From Pirellulales bacterium (lineage in GTDB: Bacteria; Planctomycetota; Planctomycetia; Pirellulales; JANQPP01), in assembly GCA_028289405.1 (NCBI GenBank), contig JANQPP010000082.1, positions 1 to 64,000 of the forward strand: a stretch of 64,000 nucleotides of DNA. The letters run 5' to 3'. The notes beneath the pieces were generated by a model. It was not told where the DNA came from and did no database searches. It worked only from the letters and a program-made list of their open reading frames with translations. The first letter of the stretch is position 1, and every line of letters begins with the position of its first letter. A program made the position numbers and the translations under genes. Of this stretch, positions 46,375-55,360 are shown in pieces.

Positions 46375-47397
46375 TTATTCCGGCAATTCGGGAGCTTTTA
46401 TCGCGGGATAGTCGGGGCTGGACAATCCCTCTTTCATAAACGTGACCAGATCCGCTTTTTCCTGGTCCGTCAAGTTTAAGGGAAAAATGTCCTCTGCAAG
46501 TTGAGGATTCGGCGTGCCGCCGCGATCGTAATATTCAACCACATCTTCGAGCGTGGCGAGGCTGCCGTCATGCATGTAAGGGGCCGTTTTTTCGATTTCG
46601 CGGAGCGTGGGTGTCTTGAAAGACCCTCTGTCACCACCCAATCCCGATTCGGCAAAGCGGCCCACATCGGGTTCGTCATTCTCTATCCCGACACCGATGT
46701 TATGGAATCCGCCATCGGTGAAGTGAGGCGGGCCGTGGCAAGCCGAACAGTGGGCCTTGCCAAAGAAGAGATCCATCCCTCGCCTTGCTGCGTCCGACAA
46801 GGCATCCTCCTTGCCTTGTTTGAATTGATCGTACGGGGCATTTCCCGAGAGTACGGTCCTTTCGAAGGCTCCAATCGCCTTGGCGATGCCATCCGACGTA
46901 ACTGGCGTGCCGAAGACCTCCTCAAAAGCCTTCCGGTAGCCCTCGATTTTGTTGAGTTTTTCGACGAGTTCCTCCAACGTGAGATCCATCTCGATGGGGT
47001 TTTGGATGGGACCCAATGCCTGGCCTTCCACGTGCTTCGCGCGGCCATCCCAGAATTGGAAGTATTGATAGCCAGAGTTGATGATCGTCGGAGAACTGCG
47101 CCCTCCCACTTGCCCTCGAATCCCCGTGGCGAATCTTTCTCCATTTGACCAGCCTTTTTCGGGATCGTGGCAGCTTGCGCAACTCACCGTGTTGTCACGG
47201 GAGAGCCGTGGGTCGAAGTACAACTGTTTGCCCAATTCAACCTTTGCCCCAGTGAGCGGATTATCCTTGGGCACTCTCATCTTGGGCAGCCCCAACGGAA
47301 TTTGGTGCTCGAACCCGTCGTCCGCATCGATTGCGTGTGGGACCCCAAACAAGCTCAAGGCGAGCATCGCCGTCAAAAAAATCTTTCGGTAGACCAT
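46375..47397 (-). CDS. Di-haem cytochrome c peroxidase (MauG/CcpA family)
   Basis: A 340-residue periplasmic protein with a signal peptide (LTAMLALSLFGVPHA) and two haem c motifs: SCASCHDPEKGW (about residue 78) and CSACHGPPHF (about 219). The order, the first motif with LYFDPRLSRDNTVS before it, and the conserved segment TPTLREIEKTAPYMHDGS match bacterial di-haem peroxidases that reduce hydrogen peroxide with cytochrome c electrons. It may alternatively be MauG-like. It is the first gene of a two-gene operon with the NHL propeller gene, which could contribute a scaffold or substrate site. Confidence 0.94.
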   Translation of the reverse strand: MVYRKIFLTAMLALSLFGVPHAIDADDGFEHQIPLGLPKMRVPKDNPLTGAKVELGKQLYFDPRLSRDNTVSCASCHDPEKGWSNGERFATGIRGQVGGRSSPTIINSGYQYFQFWDGRAKHVEGQALGPIQNPIEMDLTLEELVEKLNKIEGYRKAFEEVFGTPVTSDGIAKAIGAFERTVLSGNAPYDQFKQGKEDALSDAARRGMDLFFGKAHCSACHGPPHFTDGGFHNIGVGIENDEPDVGRFAESGLGGDRGSFKTPTLREIEKTAPYMHDGSLATLEDVVEYYDRGGTPNPQLAEDIFPLNLTDQEKADLVTFMKEGLSSPDYPAIKAPELPE

Positions 47398-47823
47398 AAC
47401 CGTATTTTCCCCAAATTTAGCCCTATTCGTAGCCTACGGTTCTTCCAATTTCTAACGGGGCAGCGTTACATCTTCGTGAAAATCTCTGAAACTTCGCAGC
47501 ATTTTTGCCCACGAATGCGAGCCTGACAACCACCAGCCAGGAATTACGATGCCGTCAAAACGTAGCGTCCCATGAATTCAAGGTACTTGGCTTCTCTCGC
47601 TGTGCATCCAAGGGCGCTCCTGGGTTTGGGGTGAATGGGAATAAAATACTGCCTACCGCATGAAATCCGAATTCGCGGTTTATCTCGATTTAGGAGATTT
47701 TTTGGCCGATATGCACTGTACGCCGAAATGGCCGTTTCGATTTTCGTGAGGCATGGCCGTCATCCGGTTTGACTGGAGTGACGTGGGGACATTGATCCCC
47801 AAGCATTTGGGAGTGATACAGGC
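47398..47823. other. Divergent region between peroxidase and Cys-rich lipoprotein genes
   Basis: About 425 bases without a supported gene. It should hold both promoters. No convincing hairpin, repeat or short gene was seen; a plus-strand frame at 47753-48007 overlaps the lipoprotein gene and lacks a ribosome site. Confidence 0.4.
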
Positions 47824-48279
47824 ATGCAAACCCGAGCAGGTTCAAGAATCGCAATTCTCTTGGCCGTACTGTTGGCCACCGTTTCCAGCAGCGGCTGCTG
47901 CTGTGGCGTGCTGCCGAGATTATATCAAGGTCTGCGTTGTGCCACTTGTAGCCGCGCTTACTGCGGTGGTACGGGCTGCCAGCCGGTTCGTATTCATTCG
48001 CCAGTAAGCGACTGCGAGCCTTGCGACAATCACGGAAATTGGATCGGCGGTGGTCCGGCCATCGTGCGGCATGGATCCACGTTCGCCCACCACGAGTCCT
48101 ATCCCTCCGAGGGAATGATGGTGGGAGAAACTTGGTCGGATGGAGAAATCGCCATGGAACAGCCGTACTACGTTGATCCGACACCGACGGAAGTAGCCCA
48201 ATATCCTCCAGCCCGCATGTCGCGAATTCCAACATATCCACGCGGTGGAACGGCGCGGCAAGGCTATCGGCTGCGTTAG
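47824..48279 (+). CDS. Small cysteine-rich lipoprotein of unknown function
   Basis: A 151-residue protein with a signal peptide (IAILLAVLLATVSSSGCCC) whose end reads SSSGC, an acceptable lipobox, so it is probably lipidated at Cys 24 or nearby. The mature part starts with a cysteine cluster (CCCGVLPRLYQGLRCATCSR, then YCGGTGC and CEPC: ten or more cysteines in about 45 residues) and continues with a Tyr/Pro/Gly-rich tail. A short, planctomycete-type surface protein is likely; disulphide or metal binding is guesswork. I do not recognise a named family. Confidence 0.75.
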   Translation: MQTRAGSRIAILLAVLLATVSSSGCCCGVLPRLYQGLRCATCSRAYCGGTGCQPVRIHSPVSDCEPCDNHGNWIGGGPAIVRHGSTFAHHESYPSEGMMVGETWSDGEIAMEQPYYVDPTPTEVAQYPPARMSRIPTYPRGGTARQGYRLR

Positions 48280-48456
48280 TGCGTGTCGCACATATATGTA
48301 GCGTCTCCGTACTTTGATCTCCTGATCCCCGAGCGGTATGGGATCTTGGTGATTTGCGCCGGCTTTGCGGCATTCGCTCTTGCCGTTACATTGCCAAGAC
48401 CGGGCAATCGCCGCTGACTTGCCCTTTCTCGTGGACAAAGCTTTTCCCTTACCGCT

Positions 48457-50154
48457 ATGTGGACGCGAGGCATCGATGGGCTGCTAAACATGCTCGCCCA
48501 GGCCGGCGTGCGCTTCATTTTTGGGAATCCCGGGACGACCGAACTCCCACTGAACGACGCCCTGATCGGCGATGATCGGTTTCGCTATATCCTCGCTCCC
48601 CAGGAAGTGCCGGTAATGGCGATGGCCGATGGTTATGCCATGGCCTCTGGGGAGCTCGGAGTGGTCAATCTGCACATCAGTTGCGGATTGGGCAACGCCA
48701 TGGGCATGCTTTACAACGCTTACAGGGAAGGCACTCCGCTACTGGTGACCGCTGGCCAACAGGATCGGCGGCTGATGTTCGAAGAGCCGATTTTGTGGTC
48801 GGATTTGGCCCGTGTGGCACGTCCTTGGACCAAGTGGTCGGTAGAGGTGCAGCGCGTGGAAGACTTGCCCGCCGCCGTGCGCCGCGCCCGGCAACTGGCA
48901 CTCACGCCACCCACTGGTCCCGTCTTCATGTCCTTGCCGGTGGATGTGCAGACAGAGTCCGGTGAACTCGATCTCACATTGCCACCGCTACTGAATACGC
49001 GAGTGCGGCCTCCCCAAGACTCGGTGAAGGCTGCCGTGAAACTGCTGTCTACGGCGTCTCGCCCAGCGATCTTGACCGGCAGCCGTGTTGTCGAGCGGGA
49101 TGCCGTGGATGAGCTAGTGGCCGTGGCCGAAATCCTGGGCGCACCGGCGATTTCCGAATCCGGGACGACGCATGGCCGGTTGCCGTTTCCCGCCCACCAT
49201 CCGCTGTACGACGGCGGCTTGCCGCTCTGGTCTCCCGAGGTCCGTGAGCGGCTAGCGAATTTCGACGTCGTGTTGGTAGCCGGCATGGACCTGCTGCGGC
49301 AGTATGTCTATCACGAGCCTTCAAGGGCCATCCCGGAACATATTCAGCTCGTTCATCTCGACGAGGACCCCTACCAAATCGGGAAGAACTACCCCGTCGC
49401 GGCGGGCATCGTGGGCGATACGAAGGTAGCGCTCGCCGAATTGGCTGAAGAACTTCGCATAGCGATGTCCGAGGCACAAACAGATTCCGCGAAACAACGT
49501 GGCGACGCGCTCGCCGAACGGCATCGGCAGGAACGAGAGGAATTGTGGCAGCGCGCCGAGCAAGAAGGAATCCAGGTTCCGTTGTCGCCCTTGGCGCTAA
49601 TGGCCGCGGTTGCCCGGGCGATTCCCGAGGATGTCGCCGTGGTGGAAGAGGCGGTCACCACCACGGGAACCTACCTAGAACGATTAGGAGCGCTACGAAA
49701 TACCTCCGGCTACTTTGGACACAGGGGGTGGGGATTGGGCTGGGGGCTGGGCTGCGCGCTGGGAGTGCAATTGGCTTGGCCCCGGCGTCCCGTGCTGGCT
49801 CTACTTGGTGAAGGGGCCGCGCTCTATGGCATCCAGGGGCTTTGGTCGGCTGCCCACTATCAAATTCCCGTGACATTCGTGATCTGCAACAACGCCCAAT
49901 ACCAAATCTTGAAGATTGGCGCGGCTGGGTTGCAGTTGCCGAAGGCGTTACAAGGCGAGTTTGAGGGGCTAGATTTGTCCGAACCGGAGGTCGATTTCGT
50001 GGGCCTGGCCCGTTCTTTCGGAGTCGAGGCGGAACGAGCAGGAAACGCCGAAGAGCTGACGGAGTTGGTTAGGAATTCTCTAGCCGGAGACGTGCCCCGA
50101 CTGATTGATGTACCCGTTCAGCGGTCAGTGCCAGGCCGCCTGAATTACGGATAA
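48457..50154 (+). CDS. mdlC: ThDP-dependent decarboxylase, benzoylformate decarboxylase-like
   Basis: A 565-residue enzyme of the acetolactate synthase/benzoylformate decarboxylase superfamily. N-terminal: GVRFIFGNPGTTELPLNDAL, with the conserved Glu-containing element of the ThDP-binding site; central domain about residues 190-330; C-terminal ThDP domain with LLGEGAALYGIQGLW and FVICNNAQYQILK. The family's GDG(S/A)...NN metal motif reads GEG...NN, an Asp to Glu change. BFDC-like enzymes decarboxylate 2-oxo acids such as benzoylformate or phenylpyruvate; the substrate here is not readable and the gene name is provisional. It runs convergently into lexA, only 15 bases away. Confidence 0.85.
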   Translation: MWTRGIDGLLNMLAQAGVRFIFGNPGTTELPLNDALIGDDRFRYILAPQEVPVMAMADGYAMASGELGVVNLHISCGLGNAMGMLYNAYREGTPLLVTAGQQDRRLMFEEPILWSDLARVARPWTKWSVEVQRVEDLPAAVRRARQLALTPPTGPVFMSLPVDVQTESGELDLTLPPLLNTRVRPPQDSVKAAVKLLSTASRPAILTGSRVVERDAVDELVAVAEILGAPAISESGTTHGRLPFPAHHPLYDGGLPLWSPEVRERLANFDVVLVAGMDLLRQYVYHEPSRAIPEHIQLVHLDEDPYQIGKNYPVAAGIVGDTKVALAELAEELRIAMSEAQTDSAKQRGDALAERHRQEREELWQRAEQEGIQVPLSPLALMAAVARAIPEDVAVVEEAVTTTGTYLERLGALRNTSGYFGHRGWGLGWGLGCALGVQLAWPRRPVLALLGEGAALYGIQGLWSAAHYQIPVTFVICNNAQYQILKIGAAGLQLPKALQGEFEGLDLSEPEVDFVGLARSFGVEAERAGNAEELTELVRNSLAGDVPRLIDVPVQRSVPGRLNYG

Positions 50155-50169
50155 TCTCAATGCGCGCCC

Positions 50170-50787
50170 TTACAAGCGACGGACGACACCCGTGACCACT
50201 CCGTAGACCTGGGCATTTCGTACATAGATCGGCTGCATGGAAGAATTCGCCGGCTCCAGCCGAATCCGATCTGGTTCCACGTACCAGCGTTTGAGCGTGG
50301 CGTCGCCTTCGTCGGTGATCGCGATCACGATATCGCCGTTGGACGCCGTCGATTGCTTCCGCACGATCACATAATCGCCGTCGGCAATCTGATCTTCGAT
50401 CATGGAATCGCCTCGGACCCTCAAAACGACGTCATCTCCACGTCTAAAAAAAGTAGCGAAATCGATCGTTTCGTTCTGTTCGATCGCCTCGCGGAGCGAT
50501 CCGGCCGCGATTTCCCCAACCAAGGGCAACCCCTGGACCATCTCTTCCTGGGCAATTTGCACCGGCTCCATGGCCAGTTCAATCGCCCGGGACTTGTTTC
50601 GTTGCCGGCAAATGAGCCCCTTTTTTTCCAAGGCACGAAGATGGCACATCACGCCATTAGGCGAGTTGATGGAGAATTCCTCGCCGATCTCTCTCACCGT
50701 GGGCGCGTAGCCGCGTGAGCGGATCTTATCCCGGATATATTGATAAACACGATGTTGACGCTCAGTCAGGCGGTCACCGAGGCTCAT
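50170..50787 (-). CDS. lexA: LexA SOS repressor
   Basis: A 205-residue LexA. The winged helix (TERQHRVYQYIRDKIRSRG, APTVREIGEEFSINSPNGVM, LEKKGLI) fills residues 8-60. The auto-cleavage site is AAGS with Ala95-Gly96, and the dyad is Ser128 (RGDSMI) and Lys166 (ATLKRWY). Activated RecA would trigger cleavage and release SOS genes. The frame is open to 50967, but ATG 50787 fits the family and has GGGGAAA close upstream. No recA or DNA repair gene is adjacent. A promoter with a possible LexA box lies 60-90 bases upstream. Confidence 0.96.
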   Translation of the reverse strand: MSLGDRLTERQHRVYQYIRDKIRSRGYAPTVREIGEEFSINSPNGVMCHLRALEKKGLICRQRNKSRAIELAMEPVQIAQEEMVQGLPLVGEIAAGSLREAIEQNETIDFATFFRRGDDVVLRVRGDSMIEDQIADGDYVIVRKQSTASNGDIVIAITDEGDATLKRWYVEPDRIRLEPANSSMQPIYVRNAQVYGVVTGVVRRL

Positions 50788-51204
50788 GTGAATTTCCCCG
50801 CGGATGGTGCTTTGGTAGTTATTGAAAAATCGACAAGCCACCCAAGGAATGGTAATAGACACTTGTTCATTGTCAATAGCGTTTGTACAGTATCGGCATT
50901 TGTGTTGCATGGGAATAGGATTTCGAAAAGACAGCGACCAGGAAATCCTTTGGTTCCCACAAATCAATGCTGTCTTTCGGTAAGCAGAGAATGGAAAATA
51001 CTTCTCAACGGCCCGCGTGAACCCTAAAACGATTAAGGGAAGTTTGGACGGCTAAACGAGGGTCGAGTTGGCAAGGTGCTCGCGAATTGATTAGATTAGT
51101 GTTTTGATGCGCGCAAACCGTTCCTCTCAAAGTTCTTCCCCACCTGATAGAGCGGGCTGTTCGCCGCTTTTGTCCGCAACCTTTCGCCGCCTGGAGGTCA
51201 CCGC
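50788..51204. other. Divergent region between lexA and the DoxX-like gene
   Basis: About 417 bases. The lexA-proximal part holds the candidate promoter and operator listed separately; the rest must hold the plus-strand operon's promoter. The plus-strand frames within it lack ribosome sites and motifs. Confidence 0.45.
50848..50876 (-). promoter_or_regulatory. Candidate lexA promoter with possible LexA box
   Basis: On the minus strand TTGACA (50871-50876) and TACCAT (50849-50854) with a 16-base spacer. In the spacer lies GAACAAGTGTC (50858-50868), near the Gram-positive-type box GAAC-N4-GTTC with one or two mismatches. A LexA gene normally regulates itself, so a site exactly between -35 and -10 is plausible. 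The operator type of planctomycete LexA is not something I can confirm. Confidence 0.4.
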
Positions 51205-52161
51205 GTGACGGGCCGTTTTCGAATCAGCCTTCTTTCCGTATTGCTGCTAATCGTTTTGCGGATGAGCATCGGTTGGCACTTTTTTGCCGAGGGGTTCTCA
51301 AAGCTATGGGATCCCCAATGGTCGTCCGCCGGTTTTTTGAGCCAGGCGAAAGGGCCGTTGGCTGAAGAATACTGGGCGCTGGTTCCCGACGTCCATGATT
51401 GGAATGAGATCATGGGCAAACCTCGCGAAGCGGCGGAGGAACTTGCGGCAGCGGAAGAAGACTTGCAGCGCTGGGTGGAAAAAATTCTGGCAGCTTGGGG
51501 ACGAATCCAGGTGGATGCCTCCGAGCATTACGGCTTTGACGAGGAACAGAGCGAGCGGGCGCGAAAAGCATTCGAGGTTCGCAAGAATCTACTGGAAGCC
51601 TACGTCAGCGATCCTGAACTCGGAGAGGAAGTTGAAACCTACCTGCATGAATTGAAGCGGCTTGCCGGGTGGCAAAGTGAGTTGGGAGGGCCGGAAGTGC
51701 CTTTTCAGCGAAAACGTATCGCTGACAAACGCCGAGAACTCAATGCACAGGCCCTGGAATGGCAGGGCTGGGTGCGGGAAGTCGAGCAGGGTCTCGTGGC
51801 GGACTTGAACTCCTTCGCCACGCCCGAACAACGCCAAAGCCAAGGAACTTGGCGGCCTTCCCCCAATTCGCTGCAGAGGATGGATACGCTGACGACCTAT
51901 AGCCTCATCGCCATCGGAACCTGCCTATTGGGAGGGCTGTTCACACGGTTGGCGTCGTTGGGAGGGGCCGTGTTCTTGGCATCGGTGATCTTGACACAAC
52001 CGCCTTGGATTCCGGATACCGTGCCGGTTTTCTACCAAGTCGTGGAATGTGCCGCCTTGGCATTTTTGGCCACCAGCCCCGCGGGGCGTTGGGTCGGCTT
52101 GGATTTCTTCGTACATCATTTGCTCATTCGTCCGTGCTGCTCGACGAAAGGAAATACGTGA
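51205..52161 (+). CDS. DoxX-like membrane protein with large soluble insert
   Basis: A 318-residue protein beginning at GTG 51205 with GGAGG 7 bases upstream. It has a DoxX-like first helix and motif (LLIVLRMSIGWHFFAEGFSKLWDP), then a hydrophilic, charged, probably helical insert of about 180 residues (about 45-230), then three helices (YSLIAIGTCLLGGLFTRL, GAVFLASVILTQPPW, YQVVECAALAFLATSP). Ordinary DoxX proteins are about 130-150 residues without this insert. The family is redox-linked or quinone-related in some cases. It stops 4 bases before the Gfo/Idh/MocA gene, so the two are surely co-transcribed. Confidence 0.85.
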   Translation: MTGRFRISLLSVLLLIVLRMSIGWHFFAEGFSKLWDPQWSSAGFLSQAKGPLAEEYWALVPDVHDWNEIMGKPREAAEELAAAEEDLQRWVEKILAAWGRIQVDASEHYGFDEEQSERARKAFEVRKNLLEAYVSDPELGEEVETYLHELKRLAGWQSELGGPEVPFQRKRIADKRRELNAQALEWQGWVREVEQGLVADLNSFATPEQRQSQGTWRPSPNSLQRMDTLTTYSLIAIGTCLLGGLFTRLASLGGAVFLASVILTQPPWIPDTVPVFYQVVECAALAFLATSPAGRWVGLDFFVHHLLIRPCCSTKGNT

Positions 52162-52165
52162 AGCC

Positions 52166-53872
52166 ATGATGAACCTCAGTCCTGAAGAAAAAGCCATTGG
52201 CAAAGAGAATTTTCAGGGGGCCGTCGGGGTCACTCGGCGCGATTTCCTGCTCGGCACGATCGGTGCCGGGGTCATGTCCGGAGCCGGTCTCGGCGCGATG
52301 TATTTCGGCTATGAATCGCTCAAGGGCGACCCGCTCCGCGTCGGCTTCATCGGGACGGGAGACGAGGGCAGCGTGCTCATCGGAGCCCATACGCCGGATT
52401 ATCTCCGGGTCGTGGCGATTGCCGACATTCGTCCCTATAACATTCACCGCGCCTTCCATGGTGATCGCTCCAGTCCCAATGCCCTGAAGGTCCGCCCTGG
52501 CCTGATGGCCAAGTATGGCTGGTCCTCCGAGGAAGAAGCCCGCAAGGAAGTTAAGGTCTACGAAGACAGCTACGAGGATTTGTTGCGCGATCCGGATGTC
52601 GAAGCCGTCGTGATCGCGTTGCCCCTGCACTTGCACGCCGAAGCCGCCATCAAGGCCATGCGGGCTGGAAAGCACGTGCTCACGGAAAAGCTGATGGGGC
52701 ATAGCATTGCCGAATGCAAGGAAATGTCCCGCGTGGCCCAGGAAACCGGCAAATATTTGGCTACCGGCCACCAACGGCATTACAGCATCCTTTACGACAA
52801 CGCCGTGGACACCATTCGTCGTGGCCTGATCGGTGATATCCACCACATCCGCGCCCAATGGCATCGTGGCAACATGCCGGGGCGCGACAGTTGGAGCCAG
52901 CCGCTCCCCAACGAGAAAATGTTGGCGGAAATCGAAACCTGGAAGAAAAAATTGGATGCCGCCAAGGACAAAAAACGTTTCGACGCCGTGCAGGCGAAAC
53001 TGCAAGACATCGAAGCACGCTACATGGACCATGTGGTCGACGCGGCCAAATATGGTTACGAAGAAAAGACTCTGGCCAATGGCTATGAGCGTTCTCCGCT
53101 AGAGGAGTTGATCCGCTGGCGATTATGGAATCGGACAGGCGGAGGGCTCATGGCCGAATTGGGGAGCCATCAGTTGGACGCCGCCGGGATCTTCATTGGT
53201 GCCACGCGCGAGGATGGCAAGAAAGTCCTGCCGCTTACCGTGGCCGGCATGGGTGGCCGTCATATCTTCCCGCTGGATCGGGACTGTGACGATCACGTCT
53301 ACTGCATGTTCGAATTCCCCGCGCCGGGATACGAGTCCGATCCGAACAAGAAGATCGTGGTCACGTATTCCTCGATCAACGGCAACGGATTCGGTGGATA
53401 TGGTGAGGTGGTCTTTGGCACCGGGGGAACATTACTCCTCGAACGTGAAGCCGACGTGATGCTTTACAAGGGCTCCTCGACGACCACGCGGGTTAGCGTG
53501 AAGGCTGCTAAGGGCGACACCGAACCGACGTTGGACACGACTGCCAGTGGGGGCGGACAAGCGGTCGAGACTGGCCGCAAGGCGATGGAAATGGGGCCGC
53601 CCAGCCGAGGGTACACGGAGGAGATGGAGCACTGGGCCTGGTGTGTCCGGAATCCGGATCCGCAAAATCAACCCCGCTGCCGCCCCGAGATTGCTCTGGG
53701 AGACGCGGTGATCGCTCTGACCACCAATATCGCCATCGACCGAGCCAAGAACGCTTCCGAAGGGACCAATTCGGTGGTCCAATTCGACGAGAACTGGTTC
53801 AAAATCGACAGCGATGCGACTCCCGAAGGCGTCAAACCGGATACGACCCAATCCCGATACGACTGGAGCTAA
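52166..53872 (+). CDS. Tat-exported Gfo/Idh/MocA family oxidoreductase
   Basis: A 568-residue NAD(P)-dependent oxidoreductase. The N-terminus has TRRDFLLGTIGAGVMSGAG, a clear Tat-type twin-arginine signal, followed by the Rossmann motif VGFIGTGDEG and the second strand VVAIADIRPYN. The family motif with the catalytic lysine is TEKLMGHSIAECKEM (EKP-type variant EKL). A second alpha/beta domain follows (QWHRGNMPGRDSW and LGSHQLDAAGIF). It is longer than the usual 350-450, partly through a charged helical insert near residues 245-310. I chose ATG 52166; the longer frame overlaps the DoxX-like gene. The epimerase gene 71 bases downstream suggests sugar metabolism. Confidence 0.92.
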   Translation: MMNLSPEEKAIGKENFQGAVGVTRRDFLLGTIGAGVMSGAGLGAMYFGYESLKGDPLRVGFIGTGDEGSVLIGAHTPDYLRVVAIADIRPYNIHRAFHGDRSSPNALKVRPGLMAKYGWSSEEEARKEVKVYEDSYEDLLRDPDVEAVVIALPLHLHAEAAIKAMRAGKHVLTEKLMGHSIAECKEMSRVAQETGKYLATGHQRHYSILYDNAVDTIRRGLIGDIHHIRAQWHRGNMPGRDSWSQPLPNEKMLAEIETWKKKLDAAKDKKRFDAVQAKLQDIEARYMDHVVDAAKYGYEEKTLANGYERSPLEELIRWRLWNRTGGGLMAELGSHQLDAAGIFIGATREDGKKVLPLTVAGMGGRHIFPLDRDCDDHVYCMFEFPAPGYESDPNKKIVVTYSSINGNGFGGYGEVVFGTGGTLLLEREADVMLYKGSSTTTRVSVKAAKGDTEPTLDTTASGGGQAVETGRKAMEMGPPSRGYTEEMEHWAWCVRNPDPQNQPRCRPEIALGDAVIALTTNIAIDRAKNASEGTNSVVQFDENWFKIDSDATPEGVKPDTTQSRYDWS

Positions 53873-53943
53873 CCTGGACTATCTCGTCACTTCTCGCGAA
53901 CGAGTTGATGAAGGTCGAGCACTAAGAGAAACGGAATCTTCGC

Positions 53944-54789
53944 ATGGAAAAGTGGCCGCTGGGCGTGTTCGCCAGCATTGACGCTGGCTTGGGAGTCTAT
54001 CTAGACGTCGTACAAGAGTTGGGGGTTCCCACCATCCAGCTTCATGCCCCCTCGGCAGCGCAAAGAACGTCCGAAAACGCGGCGAGTTTCGCCAAGCGGG
54101 TCCGGGAGTTAGGAATCACGGTCACTGCCGTGTTTGGAGGCTTCGAAGGCGAAAGTTACGCGGATATCCCCACCACGGCTCGCACGGTCGGCCTTGTTCC
54201 TTTGGAAACGCGAGCTAGTCGCCTGCGGGAAATGAGGGAAATCGCTGATTTCGCCCGGCTCTTGGAGGTGGAGGTGGTCGGGCTGCACGTGGGCTTCGTG
54301 CCTCATGACCGTGAAAGCGAAGCCTATCGCCAAGTCGTGGAGGTGACCGCGGAGCTTTGTCGGCATTGCCAGGGCAACCACCAGGCGCTCCATCTAGAAA
54401 CCGGCCAAGAGACGGGAGAGGCGCTGCTGCTCTTTATCGAAGACGTCGGCCAAGAAAATCTATTCATCAATTTCGATCCCGCCAACATGATCCTCTATGG
54501 ATCAGGCGAACCGATCAGCACGCTCAAGCTCGTCGGCAAGTATGTCCTCAGCGTGCATTGCAAGGATGCCACTTGGGCCCAGCGGCGTGGCGAGGAATGG
54601 GGCGCCGAAGTCCCCCTGGGAGAAGGGGACGTGGGAATCGAAAATTATTTGGCCACGCTCAATGAACTCGGGTATACCGGCCCTTTGACCGTGGAGCGGG
54701 AAATCCCCCAGGACCGGGAACGGCAGAAAGCGGAGATCGGCCACGCGATCCGCTTGTTATCCGAACTCAAGGCCAAGTTCGGAGCCTGA
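53944..54789 (+). CDS. Sugar phosphate isomerase/epimerase (xylose-isomerase-like TIM barrel)
   Basis: A 281-residue protein of the AP endonuclease 2/xylose-isomerase-like TIM barrel family. Metal-site segments are visible: LEVEVVGLHVGFVPHD (His), HLETGQETGEALLLF (Glu), NLFINFDPANMILYG (Asp/Asn), VLSVHCKDATWAQ (His/Asp) and TVERE near the end (Glu). These fit a divalent-metal isomerase or epimerase on a free or phosphorylated sugar. No signal peptide is present, so it acts in the cytoplasm while its neighbour oxidoreductase is exported. ATG 53944 is supported by context only. It meets the minus-strand Flp-like gene tail to tail. Confidence 0.9.
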   Translation: MEKWPLGVFASIDAGLGVYLDVVQELGVPTIQLHAPSAAQRTSENAASFAKRVRELGITVTAVFGGFEGESYADIPTTARTVGLVPLETRASRLREMREIADFARLLEVEVVGLHVGFVPHDRESEAYRQVVEVTAELCRHCQGNHQALHLETGQETGEALLLFIEDVGQENLFINFDPANMILYGSGEPISTLKLVGKYVLSVHCKDATWAQRRGEEWGAEVPLGEGDVGIENYLATLNELGYTGPLTVEREIPQDRERQKAEIGHAIRLLSELKAKFGA

Positions 54790-54804
54790 ATGGTACACGA
54801 CTCG

Positions 54805-55077
54805 TTAGGGGCGTGCCGAACAGTTGGGGTCACCAGGCGGGCACACGACCGGGCCGCCAGCGGCGCTATTCAAAGCTCCTGCTTGCTCGTCTTCCCAAAG
54901 GGACATGGCGCCAATCGCTTGGGACACGTCGTGCATTTCATCAATGATGGCGTCCCGCACGGCCGCCATGCCGCCGATGATGCCGATCACCAACACGGTG
55001 GTTAATAGCACCCATTCCAGCGTGAGAATTCCACGGCGTTTGGACGGACGATGGCGACAATTGGAAAATTCGGTCAT
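54805..55077 (-). CDS. Small Flp-pilin-like membrane protein
   Basis: A 90-residue protein. A basic N-terminus (SKRRG) leads into ILTLEWVLLTTVLVIGIIGGM, with a G|ILTLE-type site and a helix that resembles Flp/TadE-type pilins ('G...E' at +5), then IIDEMHDVSQAIGAM and a short tail rich in Cys, Pro and Gly. Flp pilins are short and processed by TadV-type peptidases. No Tad locus is in the window. I place the start at ATG 55077, directly before the leader; the frame is open to 55149. Function is inferred from the N-terminus only. Confidence 0.65.
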   Translation of the reverse strand: MTEFSNCRHRPSKRRGILTLEWVLLTTVLVIGIIGGMAAVRDAIIDEMHDVSQAIGAMSLWEDEQAGALNSAAGGPVVCPPGDPNCSARP

Positions 55078-55360
55078 CGAAGTATTTCTCGGGGCGCGCG
55101 TTCGAATAATGAGCCACGATGAAGCGGAAATTGGACCGCCTGCCCTCAAGCCCTGAGCATCCGCCGTGCCAACCTATTCGGGAAGTGCTTGCGGCGAGGC
55201 ATTCCTGGCATGAAAGGCGTTGCCGTGATTCAAGTTGCGGAGAGCGGCCGTAACTAGCGGAATCGTTGCCCAGAAGATGAGACGCGCGGCAAGGTTGATG
55301 TTTCTTTGTCCGCGTGTTCAGCGGATCAAACACGGGCGACAAAATCTCTTATCATCGACT

